Shown here in pieces: positions 17,184-25,683 of a stretch of 64,000 nucleotides of DNA. This DNA is from Arthrobacter crusticola (GTDB taxonomy: Bacteria; Actinomycetota; Actinomycetes; Actinomycetales; Micrococcaceae). Below the pieces are notes generated by a model. The model was given only the letters and a program-made list of their open reading frames with translations. It had not been told where the DNA came from and made no database searches. The translations under genes were made by a program, and so were the position numbers. How positions within the stretch are numbered: the stretch's first letter is position 1; each line of letters starts with the position of its first letter. Location of the stretch: assembly GCF_004357995.1 (NCBI RefSeq), contig NZ_SMTK01000002.1, positions 682,001 through 746,000 on the forward strand, given 5' to 3'.

Positions 17184-17263
17184 GGCTCTACAGTAATGGC
17201 TCGGTCCCCGGCAGCGACGTCAGGGCCCGGAGGGCGGGCCCGCAGCCGAGGGACGGGCACTTG

Positions 17264-17293
17264 ACCGTTCGGCGCAGGGCGCCGCCCGTTGGG
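17264..17293. promoter_or_regulatory. candidate LytTR binding site (two 9-bp direct repeats)
   Basis: ACCGTTCGG at 17264-17272 fits the published LytTR consensus [TA][AC][CA]GTTN[AG][TG] at every position, and CCCGTTGGG at 17285-17293 fits at all but the first. The spacer is 12 bp (period 21 bp), the spacing usual for these dimeric regulators. A third, weaker GCGGTTGCG is at 17300. The site lies between the kinase gene and the DUF485-symporter operon. Confidence 0.6.
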
Positions 17294-17423
17294 CGCGGGG
17301 CGGTTGCGCAATGCTGGAAATGCGCGCCGGCAGGAGTGAGAGTGAGTGAAGTCACACCGCAGGTCGACCCTGCCCGGCACTGCCGCCGGCACCGCAGGGA
17401 AAAGTCCAAGCAGAGGAGGAACA

Positions 17424-17909
17424 ATGGGTTCGCACCCAATCGAACCGGACGGGGGATCGCCGGGCCCCGACGGCGGAGCCCCGGGAACCGGCCGGACCGA
17501 CGGCGTCCCGGCGGACCACGCAGCCCCGGCGGCCGGTGCGCACACCGCCGGCGCGGCCAATCAGCCGGCGGTCGACTTCACCGAGGTCCAGGCGGCCGAG
17601 CAGTTCCGCGAACTGCGCAAGCGGCACCGCAGCTTTGTCTTCCCCATGGCAGTTGCGTTCCTGCTGTGGTACTTCGCCTACGTGCTGCTGGCCGACTATG
17701 CCCACGACTTCATGGCCACCCCGGTGTTCGGCAACGTCAATATCGGCATCCTCCTCGGGCTGGCGCAGTTCGTCAGCACGTTCGCCATCACCATGTGGTA
17801 TGTGAGCTACGCCAACCGGCGGCTCGACCCCATCGCGGCCAACCTTCGGCACGAGCTTGAAAGCGCTGCCCCCGAAGCATTCAGCGATCCGACAGGCGGG
17901 AAGAAATGA
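17424..17909 (+). CDS. DUF485 membrane protein (YjcH-like)
   Basis: Protein of 161 residues. A Gly/Pro-rich N-terminal 45 residues leads into the DUF485 domain: FRELRKRHRSFVFPMAVAFLLWYFAYVLLADYAHDFM (helix 1), then NVNIGILLGLAQFVSTFAITMWYVSYANRRLDPIA (helix 2). Such proteins accompany ActP-type acetate/pyruvate symporters, probably as small subunits. The frame runs up to 17346 but GAGGAGG just before the ATG at 17424 fixes the start. The stop overlaps the symporter start (ATGA). Confidence 0.9.
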   Translation: MGSHPIEPDGGSPGPDGGAPGTGRTDGVPADHAAPAAGAHTAGAANQPAVDFTEVQAAEQFRELRKRHRSFVFPMAVAFLLWYFAYVLLADYAHDFMATPVFGNVNIGILLGLAQFVSTFAITMWYVSYANRRLDPIAANLRHELESAAPEAFSDPTGGKK

Positions 17910-19543
17910 TCAGTCCCCTCACCGCAGGTCCGTTCCTGCCCCTGCAGACCACCGAGTCGACCCGCGTCGGCGAGCCGTGGCTTAACATCACGATTTTCGG
18001 CCTCTTCGTCGCGATCACGCTGGTGATCGTGCTGCGGGCCAGCCGCAACAACAAGACAGCGGCCGACTACTACGCCGCAGGCCGCTCCTTCACCGGCCCG
18101 CAGAACGGGACGGCGATCGCGGGGGACTACCTCTCCGCAGCCTCCTTCCTGGGCATCGTCGGCGCCATCGCCATCAACGGCTATGACGGGTTCCTCTACT
18201 CCATCGGCTTCCTCGTCGCCTGGCTCGTGGCCCTGCTGCTCGTTGCGGAACTGCTGCGCAACACCGGCAAGTTCACCATGGCCGACGTCCTCTCGTTCCG
18301 CCTCCAGCAGCGTCCGGTCCGCATTGCGGCGGCCATCACCACGCTGGCTGTGTGCTTCTTCTACCTGCTGGCCCAGATGGCGGGCGCCGGCGGCCTCGTC
18401 TCCCTGCTGCTGGGCATCGACGACCGCGTCGGCCAGTCCCTTGTGATCGCCGTCGTCGGCATCCTCATGATCATCTACGTCCTGATCGGTGGCATGAAGG
18501 GCACCACCTGGGTGCAGATCATCAAGGCCTTCCTCCTGATCACGGGCGCGTTCATCATGACCGTGTGGGTCCTGGCGATCCACGACTTCAACTTCTCCAC
18601 CCTGCTCGGTGCCGCAATCGAAACCTCGGGCAACGCGGCGATCACCAGCCCGGGCCTGCAGTACGGCCTGACCGGCACCACTCGACTCGACTTCATCTCC
18701 CTGGCGCTCGCCCTCGTCTTCGGCACGGCGGCACTGCCTCACGTCCTGATGCGTTTCTACACGGTGCCTACCGCCAAGGAGGCCCGCCGCTCGGTGGTGT
18801 GGGCCATCTGGCTCATCGGAGCGTTCTACCTGTTCACCCTCGTGCTGGGCTACGGCGCCAGCGCCCTCATCGGGGCCGAGCGCATTCTTGCGGCGCCGGG
18901 TGCGGTCAACTCGGCGGCACCGCTGCTCGCCTTCGAGCTCGGCGGCCCGCTGCTGCTCGGCCTGATTTCAGCCGTCGCCTTCGCCACGATCCTCGCCGTG
19001 GTGGCAGGCCTGACCATCACGGCGGCGGCGTCGTTCGCCCACGACATCTATGCGAACGTCATCCGCCGGGGCAAGGTCGATCCGGACGGCGAGGTCAAGG
19101 TCGCACGGCGCACCGTCGTCGTCATCGGCCTGCTCTCCATCCTCGGCGGCATCGGTGCCTCGGGCCAGAACGTCGCCTTCCTGGTCGCACTCGCCTTCGC
19201 GGTGGCCGCGAGTGCGAACCTGCCGACCATCCTCTATTCGCTGTTCTGGCGGAAGTTCAACACCCAGGGCGCCATGTGGAGCATGTACGGCGGCCTCGGC
19301 TCGGCGATCCTGCTGATCGCGCTGTCGCCGGTCGTCTCCGGTGGCGAGACGTCGATGATCAAGGGAGCGGATTTCTCGATCTTCCCGCTCAACAACCCCG
19401 GCATCGTGTCGATCCCGCTGGCCTTCTTCCTCGGCTGGCTGGGGACCACACTGTCCAAGCGGACCGAGGATCCCCTCGTCCAGGCCGAAATGGAGGTCCG
19501 CTCGCTGACCGGAGTGGGCGCCGAGAAGGCGGTCGACCACTAG
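17906..19543 (+). CDS. actP: cation/acetate symporter
   Basis: Sodium:solute symporter of 545 residues with about 13 membrane helices. The segment GPQNGTAIAGDYLSAASFLGIVGAIAINGYDGFLYSIGFLVAW and the PHVLMRFYTVPTAKEARRS loop are characteristic of ActP and of the corynebacterial MctC. Expected substrates are acetate, pyruvate or propionate. It is coupled to DUF485 by an ATGA overlap and ends in a 17-bp hairpin terminator. The divergent LytS/LytTR operon carries a paralogue and probably controls this operon. Confidence 0.9.
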   Translation: MISPLTAGPFLPLQTTESTRVGEPWLNITIFGLFVAITLVIVLRASRNNKTAADYYAAGRSFTGPQNGTAIAGDYLSAASFLGIVGAIAINGYDGFLYSIGFLVAWLVALLLVAELLRNTGKFTMADVLSFRLQQRPVRIAAAITTLAVCFFYLLAQMAGAGGLVSLLLGIDDRVGQSLVIAVVGILMIIYVLIGGMKGTTWVQIIKAFLLITGAFIMTVWVLAIHDFNFSTLLGAAIETSGNAAITSPGLQYGLTGTTRLDFISLALALVFGTAALPHVLMRFYTVPTAKEARRSVVWAIWLIGAFYLFTLVLGYGASALIGAERILAAPGAVNSAAPLLAFELGGPLLLGLISAVAFATILAVVAGLTITAAASFAHDIYANVIRRGKVDPDGEVKVARRTVVVIGLLSILGGIGASGQNVAFLVALAFAVAASANLPTILYSLFWRKFNTQGAMWSMYGGLGSAILLIALSPVVSGGETSMIKGADFSIFPLNNPGIVSIPLAFFLGWLGTTLSKRTEDPLVQAEMEVRSLTGVGAEKAVDH

Positions 19544-19574
19544 GACGGGAAGCCCGCTACCCGGCACGCACAGG

Positions 19575-19614
19575 CGAAGGGCCGCAGCACCGTTGTCGGT
19601 GCTGCGGCCCTTCG
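19575..19614 (+). terminator. 17-bp hairpin after actP
   Basis: CGAAGGGCCGCAGCACC at 19575-19591 pairs perfectly with GGTGCTGCGGCCCTTCG at 19598-19614, loop GTTGTC. No T tract, as often in high-GC actinobacteria. Confidence 0.85.
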
Positions 19615-19657
19615 GCATCCGGGCGGGAAAGCCTTGCCGTGCCGTGCTGTGCCCGGC

Positions 19658-19930
19658 CTAGTCGCTGGGACTGATATCGGTGGTCAGTTCCCGCTCGTCG
19701 GTTTCCTCGCGGTCCTCCTCCTCTGCGGGGCCGGCCGCGACGTTGAGCCCGGGAGCCTCCTCGGGTTGCTCCGACTCGTCGGCGCCGCTGAAGTCGAAGT
19801 CAAGGTTGGCGGAGCCATCAGCGTCGTCGGCAGGGGCCGTCTGCTCGGTCCGTTCGCGGGGCAGGGGAGTGGTCGGTTGAGTGAGTCCGTCACGGACCGG
19901 ACTTGAGGGCTCTTCTGATTCGGGGGCCAT
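19658..19930 (-). CDS. small acidic hypothetical protein
   Basis: Protein of 90 residues, very rich in Glu, Asp, Pro and Ser, with no hydrophobic segment and no recognisable fold; probably disordered. The gene is supported by AAGGAG seven bases before the ATG at 19930 and by its position alone between terminator-bounded neighbours. I do not recognise it. The segment ANLDFDFSGADES is the only part with aromatic residues. Confidence 0.55.
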   Translation of the reverse strand: MAPESEEPSSPVRDGLTQPTTPLPRERTEQTAPADDADGSANLDFDFSGADESEQPEEAPGLNVAAGPAEEEDREETDERELTTDISPSD

Positions 19931-20119
19931 GGTCTACTCCTTCGCAGGCGTGGTTGAACCTGTGCAGTGCGCGGGGCCGCCGGGGCACCCGGCGGTGTTT
20001 CGACCCTAGTCCCGGCCGGGAGCAACCAGAAGGGAAAAGAGAAGCGTGCCCATCGGTGCCGGCAGCGGTAGGGGCCCGCCGCAGCGTTTGGGTGCCGCTC
20101 CCTCTGTCGGGGGCGTCGG

Positions 20120-20596
20120 TCAGGACGGCGGGCGCGGTCCGCGGTGCAGCAGGGGTTCGACTCGGAAAGGCACGAGTTCGCCCATCGCCAGGGACGTGTC
20201 GCAGCGTTCGACGCCGTCGCAGGCGAGGATCTTCCCGTTCACCCGGAACAGGTCCTCGGCGTCCGCCGAGACGACGCGCACGAGGATGTCGGCCTGGCCG
20301 CTGAGACCGTATGCCTCGATCACCTCGGGGATTTCGCTGATCCGCGCCGTGATTTCCGCGAGCTTCTGCTGCTGGACGTGCACATGGATGAACGCCATCA
20401 GGGGATAGCCCAGCGCGGCGGGATTGATGCGCCGCTCGAAGGAGAGGAAAACGGATTTCTGCTCAAGCCGGGTCATGCGCGCCTGCACCGTATTGCGCGA
20501 AAGTCCAAGTTTTTCCGCGAGGGCGACAACGGTCCGCCGGGGGTCCTTGGCCATGGCGAGGAGGAGGCGGAGATCGGTGCCATCAAGAGGTTGCAT
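20120..20596 (-). CDS. Lrp/AsnC family transcriptional regulator
   Basis: Regulator of 158 residues. N-terminal winged helix (LDGTDLRLLLAMAKDPRRTVVALAEKLGLSRNTVQARMTRLEQKSV, residues 4-48) and a C-terminal ligand-binding RAM domain (about 68-145). It is divergent from the branched-chain 2-oxoacid dehydrogenase operon, which makes it a BkdR-type candidate sensing branched-chain amino acids or their oxoacids. The ATG at 20596 (rather than the upstream one at 20614) starts the conserved MQPLDGTDLRLL. A 13-base palindrome at 20634-20646 lies in the shared region. Confidence 0.9.
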   Translation of the reverse strand: MQPLDGTDLRLLLAMAKDPRRTVVALAEKLGLSRNTVQARMTRLEQKSVFLSFERRINPAALGYPLMAFIHVHVQQQKLAEITARISEIPEVIEAYGLSGQADILVRVVSADAEDLFRVNGKILACDGVERCDTSLAMGELVPFRVEPLLHRGPRPPS

Positions 20597-20633
20597 ACTG
20601 CGCAACGCTAACACGCCCGGACCGCCCGGAATA

Positions 20634-20646
20634 GAGCATTATGCTC
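20634..20646. promoter_or_regulatory. candidate Lrp-type operator
   Basis: GAGCAT-T-ATGCTC is a perfect inverted repeat centred on T20640 in the 188-bp region between the Lrp gene and the dehydrogenase operon. The A/T-rich stretch after it (AGTAAATAACATT) is unusual for this genome and likely holds promoter elements. Confidence 0.5.
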
Positions 20647-20784
20647 AGTAAATAACATTCCGGTTGTGCCATCTGTGGTGTGTGAGTAGTGTCACAGGTA
20701 CTTCGGGTAATGGCGCCCGAGGTGTCCCGGAGGCGCTGCTGCGCCGCGGACGGACCGGCGTGACAGTGAAGGCGAAGTGCAATT

Positions 20785-21924
20785 GTGGCCCTGAAAAACA
20801 TCGAATCCGTTCCCGGCGGCCCGGACGGGCCACCTCCCGGACTCATCCAGCTGATCACCGCCGACGGCATCCGCGTTCCGGACCCGGCCTACGACCCCCT
20901 GGTGGCCGACGTCGACGGCGCCGCACTGCAGGGCCTCTACGAGGACATGGTCGTCGTCCGCCGGATCGACGCCGAAGCCACGGCCCTCCAGCGCCAGGGC
21001 GAACTGGCCCTGTGGCCGCCGCTGCTCGGCCAGGAGGCGGCGCAGATCGGCTCGGGCCGCGCGCTGCGCCGTGACGACTTCGTCTTCTCCAGCTACCGCG
21101 AAAACGCCGTTGCCTACTGCCGCGGGGTTGACCTCACCGACATCCTGCGCGTCTGGCGCGGCAATGCCTCCTCCGGCTGGGACCCCTACGCCATCAATAT
21201 GGCCACCCCCCAGGTCATCATCGGAGCGCAGACCCTCCATGCCACCGGCTACGCGATGGGTATCCTCAACGACGGCGACGACGCCGTGGCGGTCACCTAC
21301 TTCGGCGACGGCGCCACCAGCCAGGGCGACGTCAACGAGGCGATGGTCTTCGCCGCCAGCTTCCAGGCCCCGGTCATCTTCTTCTGCCAGAACAACCACT
21401 GGGCCATCTCGGAGCCGGTGGGCCTCCAGGCCCACGTGCCGATCGCGAACCGCGCCCCCGGCTTCGGCATCCCCTCGGTGCGGGTCGACGGGAACGACGT
21501 GCTCGCCTGCCTCGCCGTCACCCGCCAGGCCCTCGCCCGGGCACGCTCCGGTGGCGGCCCGACCTTCATCGAGGCGGTCACCTACCGGATGGGACCGCAC
21601 ACGACGGCGGACGACCCCACCCGCTACCGCGACGCCAATGAACTCGAGGACTGGGCGGCGAAGGACCCGCTGAAGCGACTCGAGGCGCACCTCGACTCCC
21701 GAGGCCTGTTCGACGAGGCCTTCACGGCCGCAGTGAAGGCCAAGGCCGACGCCGTCGCCGCCGAGCTGCGCGCCGGCTGCCTGGACATGCCCGAACCGGC
21801 ACCGTCGGACGTGTTCAAGCACGTCTACAGCACGCCGAATTCCTGGCTTGACCGCCAGCAGGACCACTACGAGCGGTACCTTTCATCCTTTGCCGACAGC
21901 GCATCCTCCGACGGGAGCTCCTGA
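20785..21924 (+). CDS. bkdA: branched-chain 2-oxoacid dehydrogenase E1 alpha subunit
   Basis: Thiamine-diphosphate-dependent E1 alpha subunit of 379 residues. The ThDP motif starts at GDG174 (GDGATSQGDVNEAM) and closes with NN203-HWAIS; SSYRENAVAY is the phosphorylation-loop equivalent. The two-chain E1 followed by E1 beta and E2 genes is the BCKDH arrangement. Together with the Lrp neighbour and the leucine operon at 33-41 kb it suggests oxidation of branched-chain oxoacids to acyl-CoA, though pyruvate cannot be excluded. The start is GTG at 20785 with a weak ribosome site. The stop overlaps the next start (TGATG). Confidence 0.85.
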   Translation: MALKNIESVPGGPDGPPPGLIQLITADGIRVPDPAYDPLVADVDGAALQGLYEDMVVVRRIDAEATALQRQGELALWPPLLGQEAAQIGSGRALRRDDFVFSSYRENAVAYCRGVDLTDILRVWRGNASSGWDPYAINMATPQVIIGAQTLHATGYAMGILNDGDDAVAVTYFGDGATSQGDVNEAMVFAASFQAPVIFFCQNNHWAISEPVGLQAHVPIANRAPGFGIPSVRVDGNDVLACLAVTRQALARARSGGGPTFIEAVTYRMGPHTTADDPTRYRDANELEDWAAKDPLKRLEAHLDSRGLFDEAFTAAVKAKADAVAAELRAGCLDMPEPAPSDVFKHVYSTPNSWLDRQQDHYERYLSSFADSASSDGSS

Positions 21925-22931
21925 TGTCCACTCTTACCTTCGGCCGCGCGATCAACGCTGGCCTGCGCCGGGCCATGGACAACGATCCCAAGGTGATCCT
22001 CATGGGCGAGGATATCGGCAAACTGGGCGGCGTCTTCCGCATCACCGACGGGCTGCAGAAGGATTTCGGCGCCCACCGGGTCCTTGACACTCCGCTCGCC
22101 GAGGCCGGCATCATGGGCACCGCTGTCGGGATGGCCTACCGGGGCTACCGGCCCGTCGTGGAAATCCAGTTCGACGGCTTCATCTACCCGGCGTTCGACC
22201 AGATCGTGTGCCAGGTAGCGAAGATCCACTACCGCACCCAGGGTGCGGTGAAGATGCCGATCACCATCCGGGTTCCCTTCGGCGGCGGCATCGGGTCGCC
22301 GGAGCACCATTCGGAATCGCCCGAGGCGTACTTCACCCACACCTCCGGCCTGCGCGTGATCAGCCCGTCGAACCCGCAGGACGCCTACACGATGATCCAG
22401 CAGGCCATCAGCTCCGATGACCCCGTGCTGTATTTCGAGCCCAAGCGCCGCTACCACGTCAAGGGCGAAGTGGACGAGGGCTCCGACCCGGCGGCCTCGA
22501 GCATGGAGAAGGCGTGCGTCGTCACCGAGGGCTCCGACGTCACCCTGGTGACCTACGGCCCGCTGGTTCCCACGGCGCGCGACGCCGCGGTGGCCGCCGG
22601 TGACGACGGCGTCTCCGTGGAGGTCATCGACCTGCGCTCGCTGGCGCCCATCGACTTCGAGACCGTCGAAGCCTCCGTGCGGAAGACCGGGCGCCTCGTC
22701 ATCACCCACGAGGCCGCGCAGTCCGGCGGGCTCGGGGCGGAGATCGCCGCGAGCATCACCGAGAGGTGCTTCTACCACCTTGAGCACGCGCCGGTCCGGG
22801 TCACGGGGTTCGACATCCCGTATCCCTACTCCAAGCTCGAATTCCACCATCTGCCGGACCTCGACCGCATCCTCGACGGCGTCGACCGCGTGCTCGGCCG
22901 GCCCAATTCACTGAGCGGACTCGAAAGGTAG
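21924..22931 (+). CDS. bkdB: branched-chain 2-oxoacid dehydrogenase E1 beta subunit
   Basis: E1 beta subunit of 335 residues, partner of the preceding alpha subunit. It opens with the transketolase pyrimidine-binding domain (LRRAMDNDPKVILMGEDIGKLGGVFRITDGL, DTPLAEAGIMGTAVGMAYRGYRPVVEIQF) and ends with the transketolase C domain (VEVIDLRSLAPIDFETVEASVRKTGRLVITHEA). The E in GED and the EIQF region match the ThDP-activating residues of the family. It overlaps both neighbours by one base (TGATG, TAGTG), indicating strict co-translation. Confidence 0.9.
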   Translation: MSTLTFGRAINAGLRRAMDNDPKVILMGEDIGKLGGVFRITDGLQKDFGAHRVLDTPLAEAGIMGTAVGMAYRGYRPVVEIQFDGFIYPAFDQIVCQVAKIHYRTQGAVKMPITIRVPFGGGIGSPEHHSESPEAYFTHTSGLRVISPSNPQDAYTMIQQAISSDDPVLYFEPKRRYHVKGEVDEGSDPAASSMEKACVVTEGSDVTLVTYGPLVPTARDAAVAAGDDGVSVEVIDLRSLAPIDFETVEASVRKTGRLVITHEAAQSGGLGAEIAASITERCFYHLEHAPVRVTGFDIPYPYSKLEFHHLPDLDRILDGVDRVLGRPNSLSGLER

Positions 22932-24430
22932 TGGCGGGCGTGATCAAGGAGTTCCGGCTTCCGGACCTGGGCGAAGGCCTCACGGAATCTGAAATCGTCA
23001 ACTGGCATGTGGCGGTGGGGGACACCGTCGAGCTGAACCAGATCATCGCCGATGTGGAGACCGCGAAGGCCGTCGTCGAACTGCCCTCGCCCTACGCCGG
23101 CGTCATCGCCGAGCTTCACGAACAGCCCGGCACCGTCGTCGAGGTCGGCGCGCCGCTGGTGTCCTTCGAGGTGGCCGGGCCCGCTGGAGCGCCCCCGACC
23201 ACCGGCGGCGCCGCGTCCGCCGGGGACACCGGTGCCCCCGCCAAGCGGGAGCCGAACCTTGTGGGATACGGTGCCGCTGTCGAGAAGGGTGGGCGACCGG
23301 AACGGCGCGCCAGGCGCTTCGCATCCCAGCTTTTGGGTGGGGCGAATCCGGCCGGAGGATCCGCCCTTCCTGGGTTGGCCGGAATTCCCGGGTCCGTGCC
23401 GATGATCGCTGCCGTTCCTGCCGTTCCGGCCCGCCCTGCCGTCGAGGCCGCTCCCGTCGCTCCCGCCCTCGAATCCGCCGGCCCGCGTCCGGCCGCCCCG
23501 GGCCTTCCGACAGTCAGCGGCGAGCGTCCGCGCTCGACTCCTCCGGTGCGGAAGCTGGCACGTGATCTCGGAATCCGTCTCGAGGAGGTTCCCGGAACCG
23601 GACCAGGCGGGCTGATTACCCGCGACGACGTCCTGGCGGCTTCGTCGGCCGGGGCGGGCGGCAGCATCGCGCCTGCACCGGCCACCTCCTCACCGGCCAC
23701 CTCCTCACCGGCCGGAGTGCAGGACACGGGCCGGGAGACGCGCGCACCGATCAAGGGGATGCGCAAGCACACGGCGGCGGCCATGGTGGCCAGCGCCTTC
23801 ACCGCGCCGCATGTGACCGAGTTCCTGACCGTGGACGTCACGCCTACGATGGAACTCATCGGCCGGGTCAAGGAATCGAAGGCGTTCGCGGGCGTGCGGA
23901 TCACGCCGCTGACGATCGTCGCGAAGGCCCTGTGCATCGCCCTTCGGCGCAACCCGACTCTGAACTCCCGCTGGGACGAAGCAGCCGGGGACATCGTGCA
24001 GTTCAACTATGTGAACCTCGGCATAGCCGCTGCAACGCCGCGGGGACTCCTCGTGCCCAATATCAAGGACGCCCAGGAGCTCAGCCTGATGGATTTGGCC
24101 GGAGAGCTGACGGGCCTCACCGAGCGGGCCCGCGCAGGCAAGACGGGCCCCGCGGACCTCTCGGGCGGCACCATCTCCATTACGAACATCGGAGTCTTCG
24201 GGATCGACGCCGGAACGCCCATCCTCAACCCCGGGGAAGCGGCGATCCTCGCCATGGGTGCCGTCCGCCGCATGCCCTGGGAATACGAGGGTCAGGTTGC
24301 GCTGCGGTCCGTAATGACCCTCAGCCTCTCCTTCGACCACCGGCTGGTCGACGGCGAGCAGGGTTCGCGGTTCCTCGCCGACATCGGCGCCATCCTGGCC
24401 GATCCCGGGATGGTCCTCGCGATGGTGTGA
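22931..24430 (+). CDS. bkdC: branched-chain 2-oxoacid dehydrogenase E2 (acyltransferase)
   Basis: Dihydrolipoamide acyltransferase of 499 residues. One lipoyl domain (residues 8-82) with Lys46 in DVETAKAVVELP; a long Ala/Pro/Gly linker; a peripheral subunit-binding domain (TPPVRKLARDLGIRLEEVPGTGPGGLITRDDVL, about 198-232); a second linker with a duplicated 15-bp unit; and the catalytic domain from about 270 with His470 and Asp474 in DHRLVDG. The start is GTG in TAGTG. No E3 (lipoamide dehydrogenase) gene follows, so E3 must be supplied from elsewhere, as is common in actinobacteria. Confidence 0.9.
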   Translation: MAGVIKEFRLPDLGEGLTESEIVNWHVAVGDTVELNQIIADVETAKAVVELPSPYAGVIAELHEQPGTVVEVGAPLVSFEVAGPAGAPPTTGGAASAGDTGAPAKREPNLVGYGAAVEKGGRPERRARRFASQLLGGANPAGGSALPGLAGIPGSVPMIAAVPAVPARPAVEAAPVAPALESAGPRPAAPGLPTVSGERPRSTPPVRKLARDLGIRLEEVPGTGPGGLITRDDVLAASSAGAGGSIAPAPATSSPATSSPAGVQDTGRETRAPIKGMRKHTAAAMVASAFTAPHVTEFLTVDVTPTMELIGRVKESKAFAGVRITPLTIVAKALCIALRRNPTLNSRWDEAAGDIVQFNYVNLGIAAATPRGLLVPNIKDAQELSLMDLAGELTGLTERARAGKTGPADLSGGTISITNIGVFGIDAGTPILNPGEAAILAMGAVRRMPWEYEGQVALRSVMTLSLSFDHRLVDGEQGSRFLADIGAILADPGMVLAMV

Positions 24431-24845
24431 CGGCTGTCGCCGCACCCGGCCTGGCCGCCCCGACGCCGGAACGGTTCTGCTGAAGCGGCCCCTGCAGGGT
24501 TTAGCGTGGGACCAGCGGGCGCAGGCTCCTGCTGATGCCTGAAATACACGGAAAAACAGTGGCGTTCGAGGCGGCTGGCTTGACGGCGGGGAGTAGAGTC
24601 GGAGAACCACCCCAAGGGCATCGGTTGGACACCGGCCCCTCCTGCGCGGAGGTGTGGTGTCCACTCGGAACGGGGCAGGGGCGGCGCACCGGGTGGCAAC
24701 AGTCCACCCCGATCCCAAGTCCACCGTCGCAGCAACCATTGCGCAGCGGATCGTCCTACAATCGACTGCGCAACGGGTGGGGGACGTGGGGACCGGTCGG
24801 CGACAGCGGATCACCAGAACGGGAGCAGTGACGTGAGGGCGGACG
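24431..24845. other. intergenic region before ANTAR gene
   Basis: No convincing gene in these 415 bases. A 60-codon GTG frame at 24654-24836 ends ten bases before the ANTAR gene but looks like no known protein. The region probably holds the promoter of the regulator. Confidence 0.45.
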
Positions 24846-25607
24846 GTGATTGAGAGGAATTCCCAGGCGGGGGACCAGCCGCGCGGCATGGCGGATCTCG
24901 CTGATCAGCTGGGCCTGCTTGCGCGTGAGCTGCAGAAGGAGCAGGACACAGAAGCGGTCCTCGAAGACATTGTGCGGGCGGCAATCCGGTTGATCCCGCA
25001 GGTGGCGCACGCGTCGATCAGTCTGGTGAGGGCGCGTCGGACGGTAGAGTCCCGGGCCGCGTCCGGCGACCTGCCGCGCAGGGTCGACGCAGTCCAAAGT
25101 GAAACAGGTCAGGGCCCGTGTCTTGATGCCGCCTATGAAGAGCAGCTGGTCCGGGTTTCCGACCTGAGTAGCGAAACCCGCTGGCCCAGGTTCGCCAGGC
25201 GGGCGTGGGACCTGGGTGCCCGGAGCATGCTGTCGTTCCAGTTGTTCGTTGAGGGCGACAGCCTCGGGGCACTCAATCTCTACGGTGCCGAGGTGGGCGC
25301 TTTCGATGAGGAGAGCGAGCAGGTCGGCCAGCTGGTCGCAGCCCATGCCGCGGTCGCGTTCGCCGATGCCCAGGAGATCAGCCAACTCAATCAGGCTCTG
25401 GTGAACCGGGATGTGATCGGCCAGGCCAAGGGAATCCTGATGGAACGCTTCAAGATCAGTGCACCGCAGGCCTTTGTGCTGCTCTCGGCGGTGAGTTCCA
25501 CTACGAATACGAAGCTTCAGGTGGTCGCCGAGCAGCTGGCCAGCACCGGCGATATTCGGCTGAACGGCAACGGCAGGGGTCACGCGCAGGCTGCAGCCGG
25601 AGGATAA
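24846..25607 (+). CDS. GAF and ANTAR domain RNA-binding regulator
   Basis: Cytosolic regulator of 253 residues. A GAF domain (about 28-180) with GQGPCLDAAYEEQLVRVSDL and GALNLYGAEVGAFDEE is followed by an ANTAR domain (about 185-240) with ALVNRDVIGQAKGILMERFKISAPQAFVLLSAVSS. ANTAR domains bind paired hexaloop RNA stems and act as antiterminators; GAF-ANTAR proteins are abundant in Arthrobacter and Streptomyces, without a fixed partner kinase. No receiver domain is present. The GTG at 24846 is tentative; an in-frame ATG at 24888 (MADLADQLGLLAREL) is the alternative. Confidence 0.85.
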   Translation: MIERNSQAGDQPRGMADLADQLGLLARELQKEQDTEAVLEDIVRAAIRLIPQVAHASISLVRARRTVESRAASGDLPRRVDAVQSETGQGPCLDAAYEEQLVRVSDLSSETRWPRFARRAWDLGARSMLSFQLFVEGDSLGALNLYGAEVGAFDEESEQVGQLVAAHAAVAFADAQEISQLNQALVNRDVIGQAKGILMERFKISAPQAFVLLSAVSSTTNTKLQVVAEQLASTGDIRLNGNGRGHAQAAAGG

Positions 25608-25641
25608 GCGACCGGCGGAGCGCCGGTGGTGAGCTGCCTGT

Positions 25642-25683
25642 GGTCGGTTGTCGGCGGTCGGTTGTCGGCGGTCAGCTGTCGAC
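25642..25683. repeat. 14-bp tandem repeat
   Basis: GGTCGGTTGTCGGC occurs at 25642-25655 and 25656-25669, and a variant GGTCAGCTGTCGAC at 25670-25683. The third unit contains the stop codon of the leftward gene at 25672. Confidence 0.8.

Noticed and set aside
15963-17264. Long plus-strand open frame of 433 codons over the sensor kinase gene
   Set aside because: It is antisense to a complete histidine kinase, has Gly/Asp/Val-rich low-information sequence and no family pattern; a GC-content artefact.
13302-19543. Duplication of one transporter operon as a recent event
   Set aside because: The two ActP-type proteins differ strongly along their length, so they are old paralogues rather than a recent copy.
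24654-24836. Small 60-codon gene before the ANTAR gene
   Set aside because: GTG start without ribosome site and no protein-like pattern; kept only as a remark in the intergenic entry.
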